Positions 50,149 through 62,599 are shown, counted from the first letter of the stretch. The stretch: 64,000 nucleotides of DNA from Neltuma alba (GCF_004799145.2 NW_021637061.1:62001-126000); one strand, 5' to 3'. The notes: generated by a model from the letters alone, not told the origin. Numbers and translations: made by a program.

Positions 50149-52560
50149 TATATTGTCTCTACACACTCATTTTGGCATAACAACCCTATTTAAAATCATA
50201 AGAATGTACGTAGATGCACCCTAGACGTTGTACCATTATTCATTAGTGCTAAAAGATAAATTTTTTTTTATAATATCAAGTATTAAAAATGAATTTATCT
50301 TAATTTATTCCAAAATTCAAATTAATATTCTTAGTAATTTTTTTTCCAAAAAAAAATTGCACGCCAACCTAGGTTATAGCTCGTGATTATCTATTTTTAT
50401 TTAATGTCCTCCTACAAATATAATATATGAAAAAAATTGCAAGCCGTTATTTTCTTTATTTCCAAAGACTTCTTATATGCTTGTTTGTTTCTTTGTCATC
50501 TTGTCGCTGACGTTTACTTTGGGTAATCTCTAGCTATAGCCTATCAAACATGAGCACAAAATAACATAGTGATAACAAAATAAATTGGAAAAAAATTGCT
50601 GGGTAAAGGAAGATGATACATAATAAAATATCCATAAAGATATGCATGTGTGTGTAATTGTTTCGTATGAAATGGAAAGTGAAGGAACAATGTATCCACG
50701 CAAGCTTCTTCTTACTAGCATCCTTTTGCCATGTTCTCTCTTGTGTACTAATACAATAAAAATGAAAATGTGGTCTCTAAGAAGTGAAATTGAATTACAC
50801 TTCATAGAGTGACAAAACTTACTCTTATCACTAATGTATATTTTGGGTTACTCTATGACTTATACAACGTAGTGATAATAAAAATATGGTCCTTAATGTG
50901 ACAGCAAACCACTTATAGGGTCGAAGCTTCTCCCCATCACTAATATAATTTTTTTTCTTTTTCATTGCATCAACTTTTTTTGTGATAATTTATTGTTTGA
51001 AAAGTCAATGCATGTACCTATACTCTTGAGGAGAATGAATGAGTCATTTTTATCTAAGAAAAAGTAACTTCATAATTAAATTTAGTTATATGAATTTATT
51101 GTTCGCAATCAATTTGTCTAATCTCCAATTTCTAGATTAAGTAAGAAGAAACATTTTCGACACAAGTTTTCAATGAAGACTCGAAATACTGACTCTATCA
51201 TAGCTTTCGATCTCATGTTTGCTTCCTATAATTTAATATATTAATATTTACAGTTGTCCAAAAAATATATGTAAATTTACGCAATAAACTTTGTGATAAT
51301 AAATTGTGTTACTTACAAATTATAACAATTAGAGCATTTCTCTAGTTGTCTATTTTACAAACCATGCATTAAAACATGTTGAGCATCTCTTCCTTCTTCA
51401 GACCATCGACATTCTTAGCAAGTTTTCGAAATAATAGTAGGAAAGAAAAAGCTTCAATATAATTGGCAAAATGTAAAATAGAAATAGTCATTTCTGAAAA
51501 ATCTGTTATCTTCTTTTTTTTTTTCATTTTGGTAGGCAAAATCACATAAGATTTCCATCATTGCTAGGATTATGAATTCTTTGGAGTTACACTCTCTGTA
51601 TATGACCTACAAGGCTGACCATAAATGAACTAACGCAGTGAAAATGAAAATGTGGTTCAACAAGTGAAAGTATACTTTCTAAAGAGACAGGTTGTGTTGT
51701 TCTCATCATTAATGTATTTTATGGGGGTTATTAATAACCTATACAATAAAAATGATAATGAAAACATTATCCTTAGTTGATATGTGATAACGGACCACTT
51801 ATAGGATCATAACTTTTCTTCACCACTAACGTACGTTTCTTAACTCCTTTGTTGCATCAACTTGTTTTAGGGAATTGTAAACCAAAAAACAAACTTGTTT
51901 TAGGGAATAAATATGGTTTGACTACTAATGAGTGCATTAATAAAGAACAAAATAAAGAATTAAATCATTAAATATCTTCTTGAATCATGAAAAGCACAAA
52001 AATTATGAAATATGGAGAAAAATTTTTTGTGAATTTATTATGAAGAGGAGGGAGTAGCATAGGAACATATACCAAATGGGTCCGTAGTCATTGAAACCTT
52101 AAATAATTAACTTGGATAAAAATTAAGGAACATAAAAGTGCTAGTTACAACACTGCTCTGAAATGAGAAACACGTCATATAAAGGTTAAAAAAAATTCAA
52201 CAAATGATATCTCATATCTTCTTGATTAATTTATTGTTAAATGTTTACTTATGGGTACTTTTTTTTTAAATAATAATTTTATATAAATTTAACTATAAAA
52301 TGATAAAGTAAATTCCCACTATCCACCACATGAGCGAGTAAAAAACAAAGATTTTTTTTGGGGTCTATTTCGTTTATGCTCAACTCTTTGTTAATTTGGA
52401 TGTTGACCATAGTATTTTTCCAATGTCTTTATTTGGCCAGTCTCAATGAAATTGATTTGTTATTAATGGAACCGTTTTGGAAATCTTACCTTTTTAAAGG
52501 GCAAAAATTAGTGATTTGTGACTTAGGTTGTAGATCTATTTGAAAGTCAACTTAGCCATT

Positions 52561-53139
52561 CTTCACCTACAAGTTAATATGGGGTTTTTGTTTGACTATA
52601 GATTAATTAGATAATATAGTGAGATAATTAATGCAAACATTTTTTGGTAGAATTAATGCAATCATTTTATAGGCGAATATGTATGAAGGTCCTAAAAATG
52701 TTACTTCGGACTTAAAAATAAATTAAAGTCTTTTCTGTGAACAAAAGGTAAATTAAAGTTATTGGAATAAAGAAGGGTACAATAGGAAAGATATTGAGGA
52801 AATATTATTTGGAATTCTAAACAGACAAATAAAATGAAACGGGAATTGTTTTTTCAACATGGTTATAACATCAGGAAAAAAAAAACACTTCTAAAATTGT
52901 CAAAATTTTGTTAGGATCTTATCCTAGCTCCAGTCAAATTGTCAATTTTTTTTTTGTAAAATTATACGAGGCAATTCCTATTAGTCTCAATCTTAAATTG
53001 AGATTTCTTAAAATATACAGACAAAAATATATACTATTTTTCCACATACAAGAAGTTTCTTACAAAATAGAGTGAGACTTTACGGTGTATACTCCCAAGC
53101 CAAGCACGCCATGTACCTAAAAATGAGATATGGAAAGAT
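52561..53139. other. Module tail and spacer before the foldback element
   Basis: No gene. The last part (about 53070-53135) resembles module text near 55850-55910 (CCAAGCACGCCATGTACCTA versus TCAAGCACCCCATGTCTATA). Confidence 0.4.
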
Positions 53140-53328
53140 ATATTACATATTGTTGATCCAAACTTGCATATTGTGAATACCTAGTTGCATATAGTATCTT
53201 ATTACATATCATAGATCCTAACTAAATATAATTGATTCAAAGTTGCATATTGGAGATTCTGATTGCATATGTGGATACCTGCTTGCATATAAGACCTTAT
53301 TGCGTATCACGGGTTTGCATCCACTGAT

Positions 53329-54685
53329 CACTACAAAAAAAACAGGGTATTAGCGACGGAATTTTATTCCGTCACTAATCCCTCACAAATCCCCTCACTA
53401 AAATTAGCCACGAAATTTAGTGACGGAAAATTTCCATCACTAAATTAGTGAAGGAAATTCCGTCACTAACTTAGAGACTAAATTTTGTCACAAGTCCGTC
53501 ACTAATTTTATTTTAAATGATTAGTGACAGAAATTAGCGACGGAGGTTACCAATCTGTCACTAACTCTCATTTTGCGACAGACATTAGTGACAAAATTTT
53601 TCTGTCACTAATTTCCATCGCAATTCAGTTACTAATCCGTCACACAAAAATATAATATAAATATATAATAATTATTTTTTAAACTTATTATTAAAATAAA
53701 AATATAATATATCATAATTTTTAAATAATATATTATATAAAAATTAAAAAAATACAAATATTATAAAAGAAAATAAAAATAAAAATAAATAATATACTTA
53801 TTATTTTATTAAATATTTGAATAAAAATATAAATTATTAGCAAATTTTCACTAAAATATAAAAATTAAATTCAAATAATTAACAATATATTAAATTATAT
53901 AATATATATTAAATTATGTATATAATATTTATTATATATTTGTATTTGTTATTAGAAATATTATTTATATATTTATTTTTGCAAAAGAATTTGCAGATGC
54001 TTCTCAATTCAATTGGCAAAGGCTTCAGCACGCGTGTAGGAGGTCTTAGGTCTCAACCAATTTGTGACGTGGCGACGATGTGGACAAGGTGATGACGTAG
54101 CGACTCATAATGATGGACACGTGGCTATAACATGGACGCTATGATGACGTGGTTGCATGGGAGAGAGGACGAGTTGAGGTGGCGTCCAATGATAGACACG
54201 TGGCGATGATGTGGCAACATGGGGGGAGAGAGAGAGAGGAGTTGGTGAGGTGGTAGCCATTGATGATGTGGCGGCTCATAGTGATGGACACGTGGCAATG
54301 ATGTGGTATTTTAAATTTACAAAATAAAAAAAATTTAGCGACGGATTAGTGACGGAAATTTCTGTCACCAATTTGTGATGGAATTTTCCATCACAAATCC
54401 ATCATTATTTTGTGACAGAATTTTTGTGGGATATTCATCACTAATTAGCGATGGATTAGTAACAAAAAATTTCCATCACTAATTTTCCGTTGCTAATCTG
54501 TCAGTAATCTGTCGCTAATTAGCGACGGAATTTTAGATTTCGTCACTAATTATTTAGTGACAGTGGAATTAGTGACAGAATTTTTCTGTCGCTAACTGAA
54601 TTTCGTCACTAATCCGTCACTAATCTGTCGCTAATTTTGATTAGTGACAGAAATTCCGTCGCTAATTTGATTTTTTTTGGTAATG
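53329..54685. mobile_element. Non-autonomous CACTA (CMC) element, 1357 bp
   Basis: Left end CACTACAAAAAAAACAGGG; right end TTTTTTTTGGTAATG, a mutated inverse. Flanked by GAT on both sides (53326-53328, 54686-54688), the 3-bp duplication typical of CACTA. Dense subterminal TTAGTGACGGA / TCCGTCACTAA motifs occur within about 300 bp of each end. The core has an AT-rich part and a GC-richer part related to 26555-26820 in inverse orientation. No transposase. Confidence 0.85.
54005..54058 (+). other. tRNA-like segment of the second CACTA element
   Basis: CAATTCAATTGGCAAAGG (A-box-like) and GGTCTCAACC (decayed B box) start 44 nt apart, the same spacing as in 26766-26819. The intervening AGCACGCGTGTAGGAGGTC also matches. 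Clearly homologous to the other copy but more decayed at the B box. Confidence 0.45.
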
Positions 54686-55428
54686 GATCTAAATTTGTAT
54701 ATTGCTGACTCTAACTGTATATGTTATTATTTACATAAACAAATTCCTTCGTACAATACTCACAAACAAATTCTTATCTACAAATTAATATGATGAAAGT
54801 ATGATCCATCGTATGTAATTGATAAGAATTTGTTTGTGAGTAGTGCACAAATGAATTTGTTCGTGTAAATAGAAACATATATGCTATTAAAATTAGTAAT
54901 ATGTAAATTTGGATCAATAACATACAATTAGGATCTGTGATATGCAATAAAGATCTCATATATAACTAGGCATCCACAATATATAATTAGAATTAGGCAT
55001 ATGCAACTTTGGATTAGCAATATGCAGTTAGAACCAGTGATATGCAGTAAGGTCTCATATGTGACTAGACATCCACATATGCAATTAGAATTATCAATGT
55101 ACAACTTTGGATGAAGTATATGCAATTAGGATCCACGACATTTAATAGGATACTATATGTAACTAGGTATCCACAATATGCAATAAGAATATATGAAAGT
55201 TTGGACCAACAATATGCAATTAGAATCCATAATATGTAATAAGATCTTAAATGTAAAGAGGTATCAACCATATGCTATTAGGATCCTTCATATGCAATTA
55301 GCATTCATCAGGGCAATATGATCTTTTTTTACTACACTTACTGACATTTGAGGGGCCCACATCTTTATGTTTATTGTAGGTCCCATACTCCAATTTTTGT
55401 CAAAGAGGGATTTTTAACCAATTTTCCC

Positions 55429-57390
55429 TTTAAAAATGGACAATAAAATATAACAAAAAATTTATTTTATATAGATTAAAATTTATGTGCATTTGTTTGG
55501 TCTCCAAATACAAAATGTACCAAATATGACCAAAACATACTGCTTCAACAAAAAATAAAACATTACGCTTTTAGTAATAATTATCATCAAGAAAGTTCTT
55601 TTGTAAACTTAATCATATCCTCCCCATGAAGTGCATTAAACATAGTTTAGCTAAGGCGGGGGCTCGCGGCGACGAGAATATATCTCTCAATTCAAAAACA
55701 TATGTAGTGATTAACCACTAAAATGATTACCAACAACGAAATTCAACCCTCATAATTCTAAACCAACCTGGACTAAAACTATTTAATCAAAATAATATAT
55801 CTATACATAGATAGATATAAAATCTGTTTCTTATGAAATGGAGTGTGACTTAGAGATCCACTTACAAGTCAAGCACCCCATGTCTATAAATATGGGTGGT
55901 TAATATATAATATCTCTAATTATTGTGATACATGTGTGTGTGCGCGTTGTGAAGAGTAGGGACAATATGTCCACATACACATGCTTCTTTTCAGTAGTAG
56001 CCTTGTTTTGAAGGTACTCTTTATATATGGCCTACAAGACTGAGCATAAACGAAACAATGCAATGAAAATGAAAATATGGACCAAGAAGCGGAATCATAC
56101 ATTCTAAAGAGACAAAGGTTACACCCTTCTTGTCACTAATGTATTTTATGGGGTTACTTTATGATTCATACAATACAAAGGATAATAAAAATATGGCTGT
56201 TGATGTGTGATAATGAGCCGCTTGTAGGATCAAAGCTTTCACTCGTCACCAGTATAATTTTCTTAGCTCCTTCATTGCATCAACTGTTTGGGTACTGTTT
56301 CAATGTTTGAAAAGTCTACAATGCCATATGTGCCCAATTGACCACTAATAAGTACATTAATAAGGAACTAAATAGAAAATAAATAATTTAATATCTTCTT
56401 GAATTATGAAAATGACACAAACAGCAAAATATGTAAAGAAAATTTTTGTGACATTTATTATGAAATAAGTAAAATATCAGATGGGTCCACAGTCACTGGA
56501 AGCTTAAATAATTAACTTGGGCATAAATTAAGGAAGAAACATAGAAGTGCTATATTTAAAACACCAATCCCGAATGACAAACACGTCATATAAAGTTTGA
56601 AGCTATTCGACCAACGATATCTTATCTATTCTTGATTAATTTATAATTAAACGTTTACTTAAGGGTACTTTTTAAAATTAGAAATTTTATATAAATTTAA
56701 TTGTAAAAAAATTAAGACTTTTCCCTCTTTCATTTATGTCCAACTCTTTGTTTGGTTGTTAACCGGAATATATTCTAGTTTAATGTTTTGCCAAAGTCTT
56801 TGTTTGACTAGCCTCAAAAAAATTAAACTGTTATTTGTATATCCATTTTGGAAATCCTACCTTTTTAAAGAGGAAAAAAATTAATGAACTGAGACTTTTC
56901 GAAACTAGAGGGCCGTCCCTGTTAAAATATACTTTTCCAGTTTCTGAAATTATTTTTCAGTTGAATTTTTGTTGCTAAGGGACATAAAAGGGGCTCTTTT
57001 ATAACAATCTATGGAAAGTTGCACTATTTACAGGTGTATTAATATTAAACTTATGTTGGGGGATTTACTTAAATTTGGATATAATAATTTTCAAATCAAA
57101 CCCTTTTAAATATAAGACTTTTTAAGCCTAGTCGAGGCATTCTACATTTTGAGCCAACTTGAAATAATGTATTTTAAATCTTAATTTTACAAAAACATAC
57201 TGCTTCAAAGAAAAATAAAACATTGTAGGTTTTGCTAAGATTTTTATTTATAATCATTATCTTTATGAAATGCTTTAAAAAAATTGCAATAATAATGGTC
57301 TCTCCAGGTCTCTGTGGCGTAGAAAGTGGATTATGTGTTTGTGTCTCTTTATATATACATACAAAAATAAATACTCTTCGTGCCACATAC
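55429..57390 (+). repeat. Recurring module, copy 3, left flank of the copia element
   Basis: 55830-56900 repeats module text: GAAATGGAGTGTGACTTAG, GTGAAGAGTAGGGACAATAT, TATATGGCCTACAAGACTGA, AATTAACTTGGGCATAAATT, AACACGTCATATAAAGTTTG, TTTTGGAAATCCTACCTTTT. The text CATACTGCTTCAA..AAAAATAAAACATT occurs at both about 55538 and 57196, indicating a ~1.66-kb tandem duplication whose next copy was entered by the copia element. Confidence 0.6.
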
Positions 57391-58120
57391 TGTTGGCGGC
57401 AGCAAAGGAGGAACAGCAAATCCGGTTCGAGTCGCGTCACAAGGACACTGTCCTTGAGAGATATTCCGCAACCCCTCGGTGTAACAGGCAGCGGCACTCC
57501 CCAGGATCAAACGAACCCTTCCTGCGAAGCAAGGCAGCAGAACAGCGAAAGCAATTGTAACAGCAAACACCGCGGGAGAGAAGAGGAAGAGGATGGAACA
57601 GTGTATATTCACGCTGCCTGGACAATCCCTTATATAGGCGCGAATGGCCACATCACCGGAGGACGCATCCCTCTGTTTCGCCGAGCGGGTACGACCGAAG
57701 CAACGTAAGGTTCCGTTGGAGACGGAACAACGCGAACGTTGGTGCACACAACGTTCGCCTACACCCCGCGAGACGCGTCCGGTCGGCCACAAAACGAAAC
57801 AGTAAGCCTCTTGACTTTTAACAGGTCCAAAATAAGGCTTTTTTGGTAAGCATAATTTTATTAAAAAATATTCAACAAAGTTTAAAATAATTTTCGTAAA
57901 ATGAGGCTTTACCGCGTTTAATTCACGCGCAGGGGGGGGAATCGCCGGTTTACAACTGCGTTTCCCTCCTGGTGGCCTGTTGTTGTGTGCGCGAGGCCCA
58001 CTTCCCTCTTGGCCCATTTACCCCCCCAAGGATGCTTGATCTCATTTATACACTTAGACTTCTTCTCATCTTTCCCATGTGGGACTTTATTTGACACACA
58101 TATTGCATTATTTCACAACA
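57391..58120 (-). repeat. 3' LTR of the copia element
   Basis: 730 bp, GC-richer than the surrounding DNA. On the coding strand it carries a TATA-type sequence (CCTATATAAGG, near 57628-57638) in the expected U3/R region. It differs from the other LTR by five substitutions and no indel. Long open frames through it are compositional. Confidence 0.93.
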
Positions 58121-58140
58121 ATCCCCCACATGTGTCAAAT
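58121..58140 (-). promoter_or_regulatory. Polypurine tract of the copia element
   Basis: Directly upstream of the 3' LTR on the coding strand lies TGTGGGGGAT, a short purine run at the position required for plus-strand priming. It is flanked by a 14-bp inverted repeat (58085-58098 and 58131-58144). Confidence 0.7.
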
Positions 58141-58671
58141 AAAGAGCCAGAGTTACACACATGGGTATAATCATTGTATCTAGTGGTTCTTGCGACTATG
58201 AACTAGACCTAGACTGATAACACTTAGTACACAGAGATGCCAGTGAAGCCTGCTTCTATGAACTGTCATCTCTTCGGCGTGTACTAGAGGCATTAAAAGT
58301 CAGATTATACCCCCACATTTCCGCTGTTAACGACGGTTTTGCGCGTTATAACGGCCGTGCGCGTGCCTGGTGCATAACGAATGCTCTAGAGATTTTGCCA
58401 TGATCTCATAGGAGCGGCCCCACTCCACATTCGTAGAGGTGATTTCATTTAAGTGTACCTGCACTGAATACACCATCCCGTAGGATTTGAAATCATTAAG
58501 AGCTTTGCTCAACCCTCCAATATGCAATCTAGCACTTTCTCGCACATCATAGGAAGGGACTAGTAATTTTGGTTTAGTGCTAGCAGTACTAACGAGCGAC
58601 TTGTTCTTACCCATTGAACCTTCTTCATGGGATCACCAATCACAAAGGTTGGGTTGCCATCGCTGTCGTAA
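58141..58671 (-). other. 3' untranslated internal region of the copia element
   Basis: About 530 bp between the RNase H stop and the polypurine tract. A 95-codon frame (58327-58614) lies here but has no recognised domain and is probably not translated. Confidence 0.55.
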
Positions 58672-60265
58672 TCATACTGGCTTTAGTCCCATTCCCCTCG
58701 ATGTTTCGATAATTTGTTTCCTCCCTAGGGGTTTTGTTAATGGATCTGCTAGGTTCATTTCTGACCTCACAAAATCGATTGAGATCACCTCGTCCTTTAG
58801 CAGCTGCCTTAAAATATTGTGTCTCAATCGAATGTGTCTGCTTTTGCCATTAAATGTTTTATTTTTGGCCGTGGCTATTGATGCCTGGTTATCACAGTGT
58901 AATGATATTGATGGCGTTGGCTTGTCTCCCAATGGGATATTTGCTAAGAAGTTTTTCAACCACTCAGCCTCTGTACCAGCCAATTCCATAGCAACTAACT
59001 CAGAATCCCTTGAGGATCGAGTTATGATGCTTTGTTTGGCTGACTTCCAAGTGACAGCTCCACCACCAAATGTAAAAACATAACCGCTAGTGGACTTTGT
59101 CTCGTCTGAATCTGAGATCCAATTAGCATCACTGTATCCTTCTAATACAGCGGGAAATCCACTATATAGTATACCATAATTCATGGTACCCTTCAGATAT
59201 CGTAATAATCTCTTCAGAGCTTCCCAATGTTCACTGCCTGGACAGTGAGTATATCTGCTCAATCTGCACACAGCATATGCTATGTCTGGCCTGGTATAAT
59301 TCATCAAGTGCAACAGACTCCCAATAATCTGTGCATACATAGATTGAGCAATCGGATCTCCTTTATGCTTCTTTAGATGCACACTAGCATCATAAGGGGT
59401 ACTCAAAGGAGTTTCATCATAATGTTCAAACTTTCTCAGTATTTTCTCAACATAATGTTCCTGAGAAAGTAAGATGCCATTTTCATTTCTTGTGATTTTA
59501 ACACCTAGGATTATTTTTGCTTCACCCAGATCTTTCATATCAAAATTTGAATTAAGAAACATTTTTGTTTCAAGCACCACATTCATACTGGTTCCAAAAA
59601 TAAGCATATCATCCACATATAAACAAATAATCACACAATCATTATTCATAACTTTGGTATAAACACATCTTTCTACTTCGACAGTAGAGAAACCACCACT
59701 CATTAAAACTTGATCTAACTTCTCATGCCATTGTTTGGGTGCTTGTTTTAAGCCATATAGAGATTTTACTAACTTACATACTTTGTTTTCTTGCCCAGGA
59801 ACAGCACACCCTTCAGGTTGTACCATATAAATTTCCTCTTCTAAATCACCATTTAGAAATGCTGTTTTGACATCCATTTGATGTATAAATAGCTTATGAA
59901 TTGATGCTAAAGCAATAAGGATTCTAACAGATGATATCCTTGTAACAGGAGAGAATGTATCAAAATAATCAATATTTTCCTTTTGGGTAAAACCCTTAGC
60001 TACAAGCCGTGCTTTGTATTTATCTATGGTTCCATCAGGAAAATATTTTTTCCTAAAGACCCATTTGCAACCTATAGGTTTTGCTCCTGAAGGCAAGTCT
60101 ACCAAAACCCAAGTTTTATTTTTATTTAAGGAGTCTATTTCATCTTTAATTGCTTCTTTCCAAAACTCTGCATCCGGAGAAGAGATTGCTTCATAAAAGT
60201 TTCTAGGTTCATTTTGTACTAAAAATGTGTAAAAATCATCTCCAAAGGATGTTTCCTTTCTTGTC
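58672..60265 (-). pseudogene. Copia pol, reverse transcriptase and RNase H part (third frame)
   Basis: The open frame starts upstream of the first Met at 60105, just after the integrase-frame stop region, and runs to the RNase H end. Reverse transcriptase shows WVFRKKYFPDG, KTAFLNGDLEEEIYM, SLYGLKQAPKQWHEK and the catalytic YVDDMLIF. RNase H shows YSDANWISD, KSTSGYVF, HCDNQASI and SRHIRLRHN. The domain is free of stops, but it is one frame step away from the integrase part, so it would not be made as part of the polyprotein. The minus-strand frame is the real one; plus-strand frames here are shadows. Confidence 0.9.
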
Positions 60266-62068
60266 TTTTACTTCTCCGTAATTCTTCAGTCAAAACTTGA
60301 TTTGTTTTTTCTTGGAAAGAGGCAGAAGGATTTTCAACACCTTTGGGAATATGCTCAACTTTTAATGGAAAAATGTTTTCAAAAAATTCAGCATCCTTTG
60401 TTTCAGTAATTGTGTTTTGATTCAAAACTAAAAAACGATAAGCAGCACTTTGTTGAGCATAACCAATAAACATACAGTCAACAGTTTTAGAACCAATTTT
60501 CCTTTTCTTAAAATCAGGCAATAAAACTTTTGCAAGGCACCCCCACACTTTCAAATATTTAAGATTAGGTACAAAACCTTTCCACAACTCATAAGGTGTT
60601 TTGTTAGTTTTCCTATGAGGTATTCTATTTTGTAAAAAGCAAGCAGATAACAAGGCTTCACCCCATAAGTTATCAGGTGCACCAGAACTCACAAGCAAAG
60701 CATTCATCATCTCTTTTAAAGTTCTATTTTTCCTTTCTGCAACTCCATTAGATTCAGGTGAGTAAGGAGGTGTTACTTCATGTATTATTCCCTCTTTTTC
60801 ACAAAAATCATTTAGTAATAAATATTCTCCTCCTCTATCAGATCTAACTCTTTTAATTTTCCTACTTAGTTGATTTTCTACCTCTGCCTTATATAAGATA
60901 AATTTTTCAAAGGCTTCATCTTTATTTCTTAACAGGTACACCCTAGTGTATCTAGAATAATCATCAATGAAAGTGATATAGTATCTTTTACCACCTCTAG
61001 TCTCTGTTTGTTTCAAATCACCTAAATCAGTATGTATTAATGACAATAACTCAGTCTCTCTTTGTGTAGGAAAATGTGATTTTTTCGTCATTTTGGTTTC
61101 TGCACAAATTTCGCATTTACCAATATTATTACTTTTAGTTTCAGAAATTAATTTAAGGTGTTGCAACCTTTTGATGTATTTCCTATTAATATGCCCTAAT
61201 CTAGCATGCCATAGATCATAAGAATCAACCAAGTAAACAGAAGAAGATGCATTATCATTCATATCGACACTCAGTACAAAGAGACCTTGATTACAGTAAC
61301 CCTTCCCCACAAGAACATTGTTCTTTGTCATCACAATTTTGTCAGACTCAAATGACACTTTCACCCCAGCCTTTCCCAAGAGAGCCACAGAGATTAAATT
61401 TGCTCTCATATCGGGCACATACAGAACATCATTTAGCACTAGAGACTTCCCAGATGTGAGTTTCAGCACCACTTTTCCCTTTCCCTGAACCTTTGCAGTT
61501 CGGGAGTCAGCGAGATAAATTTGATCTTCCCCTTCTTCGAAGGAGGTATACATTTCCCTGTTTGCACATATGTGCTTGGTAGCCCCAGAGTCTACCACCC
61601 ATTTTCTCACATCAGAGATGAGGAGGGCCTGAGAAAGCATTGCAGCAATTACTTCATCATTGTCGCTGTCATCTCCTTCAACCAAATTCACATTTGGCTT
61701 GGGAGGATTTTCATCCTTTTGAAAACTTCCCTTAGCCCTCTTCCTGCACTGTGCTGCATAATGTCCAGGTTTGCCACAAACAAAACAATTGCCCTTCTTC
61801 TTGAATTTGGAGTTAGTGCCTTTGGGTTTGTAATCAGGTTTCTTATTTTTCTGTTTCTTTGAGTTAGGGTCGTACCTCTTGTTGCGTGGTTTTGTTTCCA
61901 CTAGGTTTGCTTTGGCAGCCGTCTCTTTCTCTTTCGCTGCTTGTATTGTCCTTCTGTTGGTATCTTCAATGATGATGTGAGTGATCAAGCCGGTAAGCGA
62001 CAATTGTTTCTGTTTATGCTTGAGTTGTTGTTTGTAGTTGTTCCATGAGGTTGGTAGCTTTTCAATCA
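60219..62068 (-). pseudogene. Copia gag C-terminus, protease and integrase (second frame)
   Basis: Domains in order: basic linker, zinc knuckle CFVCGKPGHYAAQC, protease motif VVDSGATKHI, GAG-pre-integrase HARLGHINRKYI, integrase core with HTDLGDL, IDDYSRYTRV and SDRGGEY...SNGVAERKN (the D, D and E residues). It has no internal stop. The frame ends at TAG (60219-60221) shortly after a frame shift near 60265-60275. It would be entered from gag only by passing another frame shift near 62066-62072. Confidence 0.9.
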
Positions 62069-62599
62069 GGACCCAGCGATGAACTCGTCAGGAAGATTGA
62101 TCTTTTCAGCCCGAAGTTCCTCCAGTAATTTGTGGTATTCATTGATTTGAAGCTTGATGTCTTTGTCATCGGTCATCTCCCACCTATAGAAGTTTCCGAC
62201 CACAAATTTCTGCTTCCCAGCGTCCTCAGCAGTATATTTGAGAACCAATGATTCCCATATTTGCTTGGCCTCTTTGTAGACGCTGTAGATGTCAAACAGA
62301 TCATTAGAGAGTGTACTGATCAAGGTGTGCCTGCATACTTTGTTGGCCTGGTGCCACATATCCTTCTGTCCTTGATCAGCATCTGCAGCAGGTTCTGATT
62401 GAGTTAGCGCATTGACAACTCCATGCATGTCCAGAATTGTGTAGACACGTTCTTGCCACCGCCTAAAGTTGCTTCCATCAAACATTTCTATCTTGGATGT
62501 GTCAGGGAATGGCCTAGGAAGCGGTATGGCTGCCGGGACGTTCAGGGGAACGCTGACAGGAACAGCACTGGAGCCAGCAGCGTCGTTGTTTGCAGCCAT
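62066..62599 (-). pseudogene. Copia gag, N-terminal part (first frame)
   Basis: 177 codons from an ATG only 22 nt inside the 5' LTR. It has the copia gag pattern: low-complexity Pro/Val N-terminus, FDGSNFRRWQERVYTILD, IWESLVLKYTAEDAGKQKF, then a helical region. It stops at TGA (62066-62068), where the following sequence continues the gag homology in another frame, so a base has been lost rather than the protein ending naturally. Confidence 0.88.

Larger units (their letters stand above)
48307..52560 (+). repeat. Recurring module, copy 2, split by two insertions
   Basis: The same text order as copy 1 is interrupted by a MITE-like element (about 48590-49448) and by about 1.5 kb between 49658 and 51196 that holds a MULE MITE and a diverged extra module piece (50630-51120). 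It then continues through GATCTCATGTTTGCTTCC (51210), AACATGTTGAGCATCTC (51373) and an additional tail to TTTTGGAAATCTTACCTTTT (52476). Confidence 0.65.
53140..55428. mobile_element. Foldback element of inverted ~98-bp repeats, interrupted by a CACTA element
   Basis: Right of centre, about six units of a ~98-bp repeat run in one direction (CTAGG.ATCC markers at 54966, 55065, 55163). Left of centre, units run inverted with the same 98-bp period (markers at 53181 and 53279). The centre is a 21-bp perfect inverted repeat (54758-54778 and 54821-54841) with longer imperfect arms. The right end is CCAATTTTCCC, the inverse of the GGGAAAATT start of the MULE MITEs; the left outer end appears deleted. 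The CACTA element was inserted later into the left arm. Confidence 0.7.

Noticed and set aside
54774..55271. Ile/Leu/Cys-rich minus-strand frames as membrane peptides
   Set aside because: They are translations of the 98-bp repeat units, repeated and degenerate.
57349..58017. 222-codon frame through the 3' LTR, and the similar 62514-63248 frame through the 5' LTR
   Set aside because: Both follow the LTR sequence and its GC-rich composition; they are not in the gag frame and show no domain.
58577..59083. 168-codon plus-strand frame
   Set aside because: Antisense shadow of the RNase H region on the minus strand.
62066..62072. Programmed -1 frameshift between gag and pol
   Set aside because: No X XXY YYZ slippery heptamer at the junction, and a second, similar shift occurs in mid-pol; indels are simpler.
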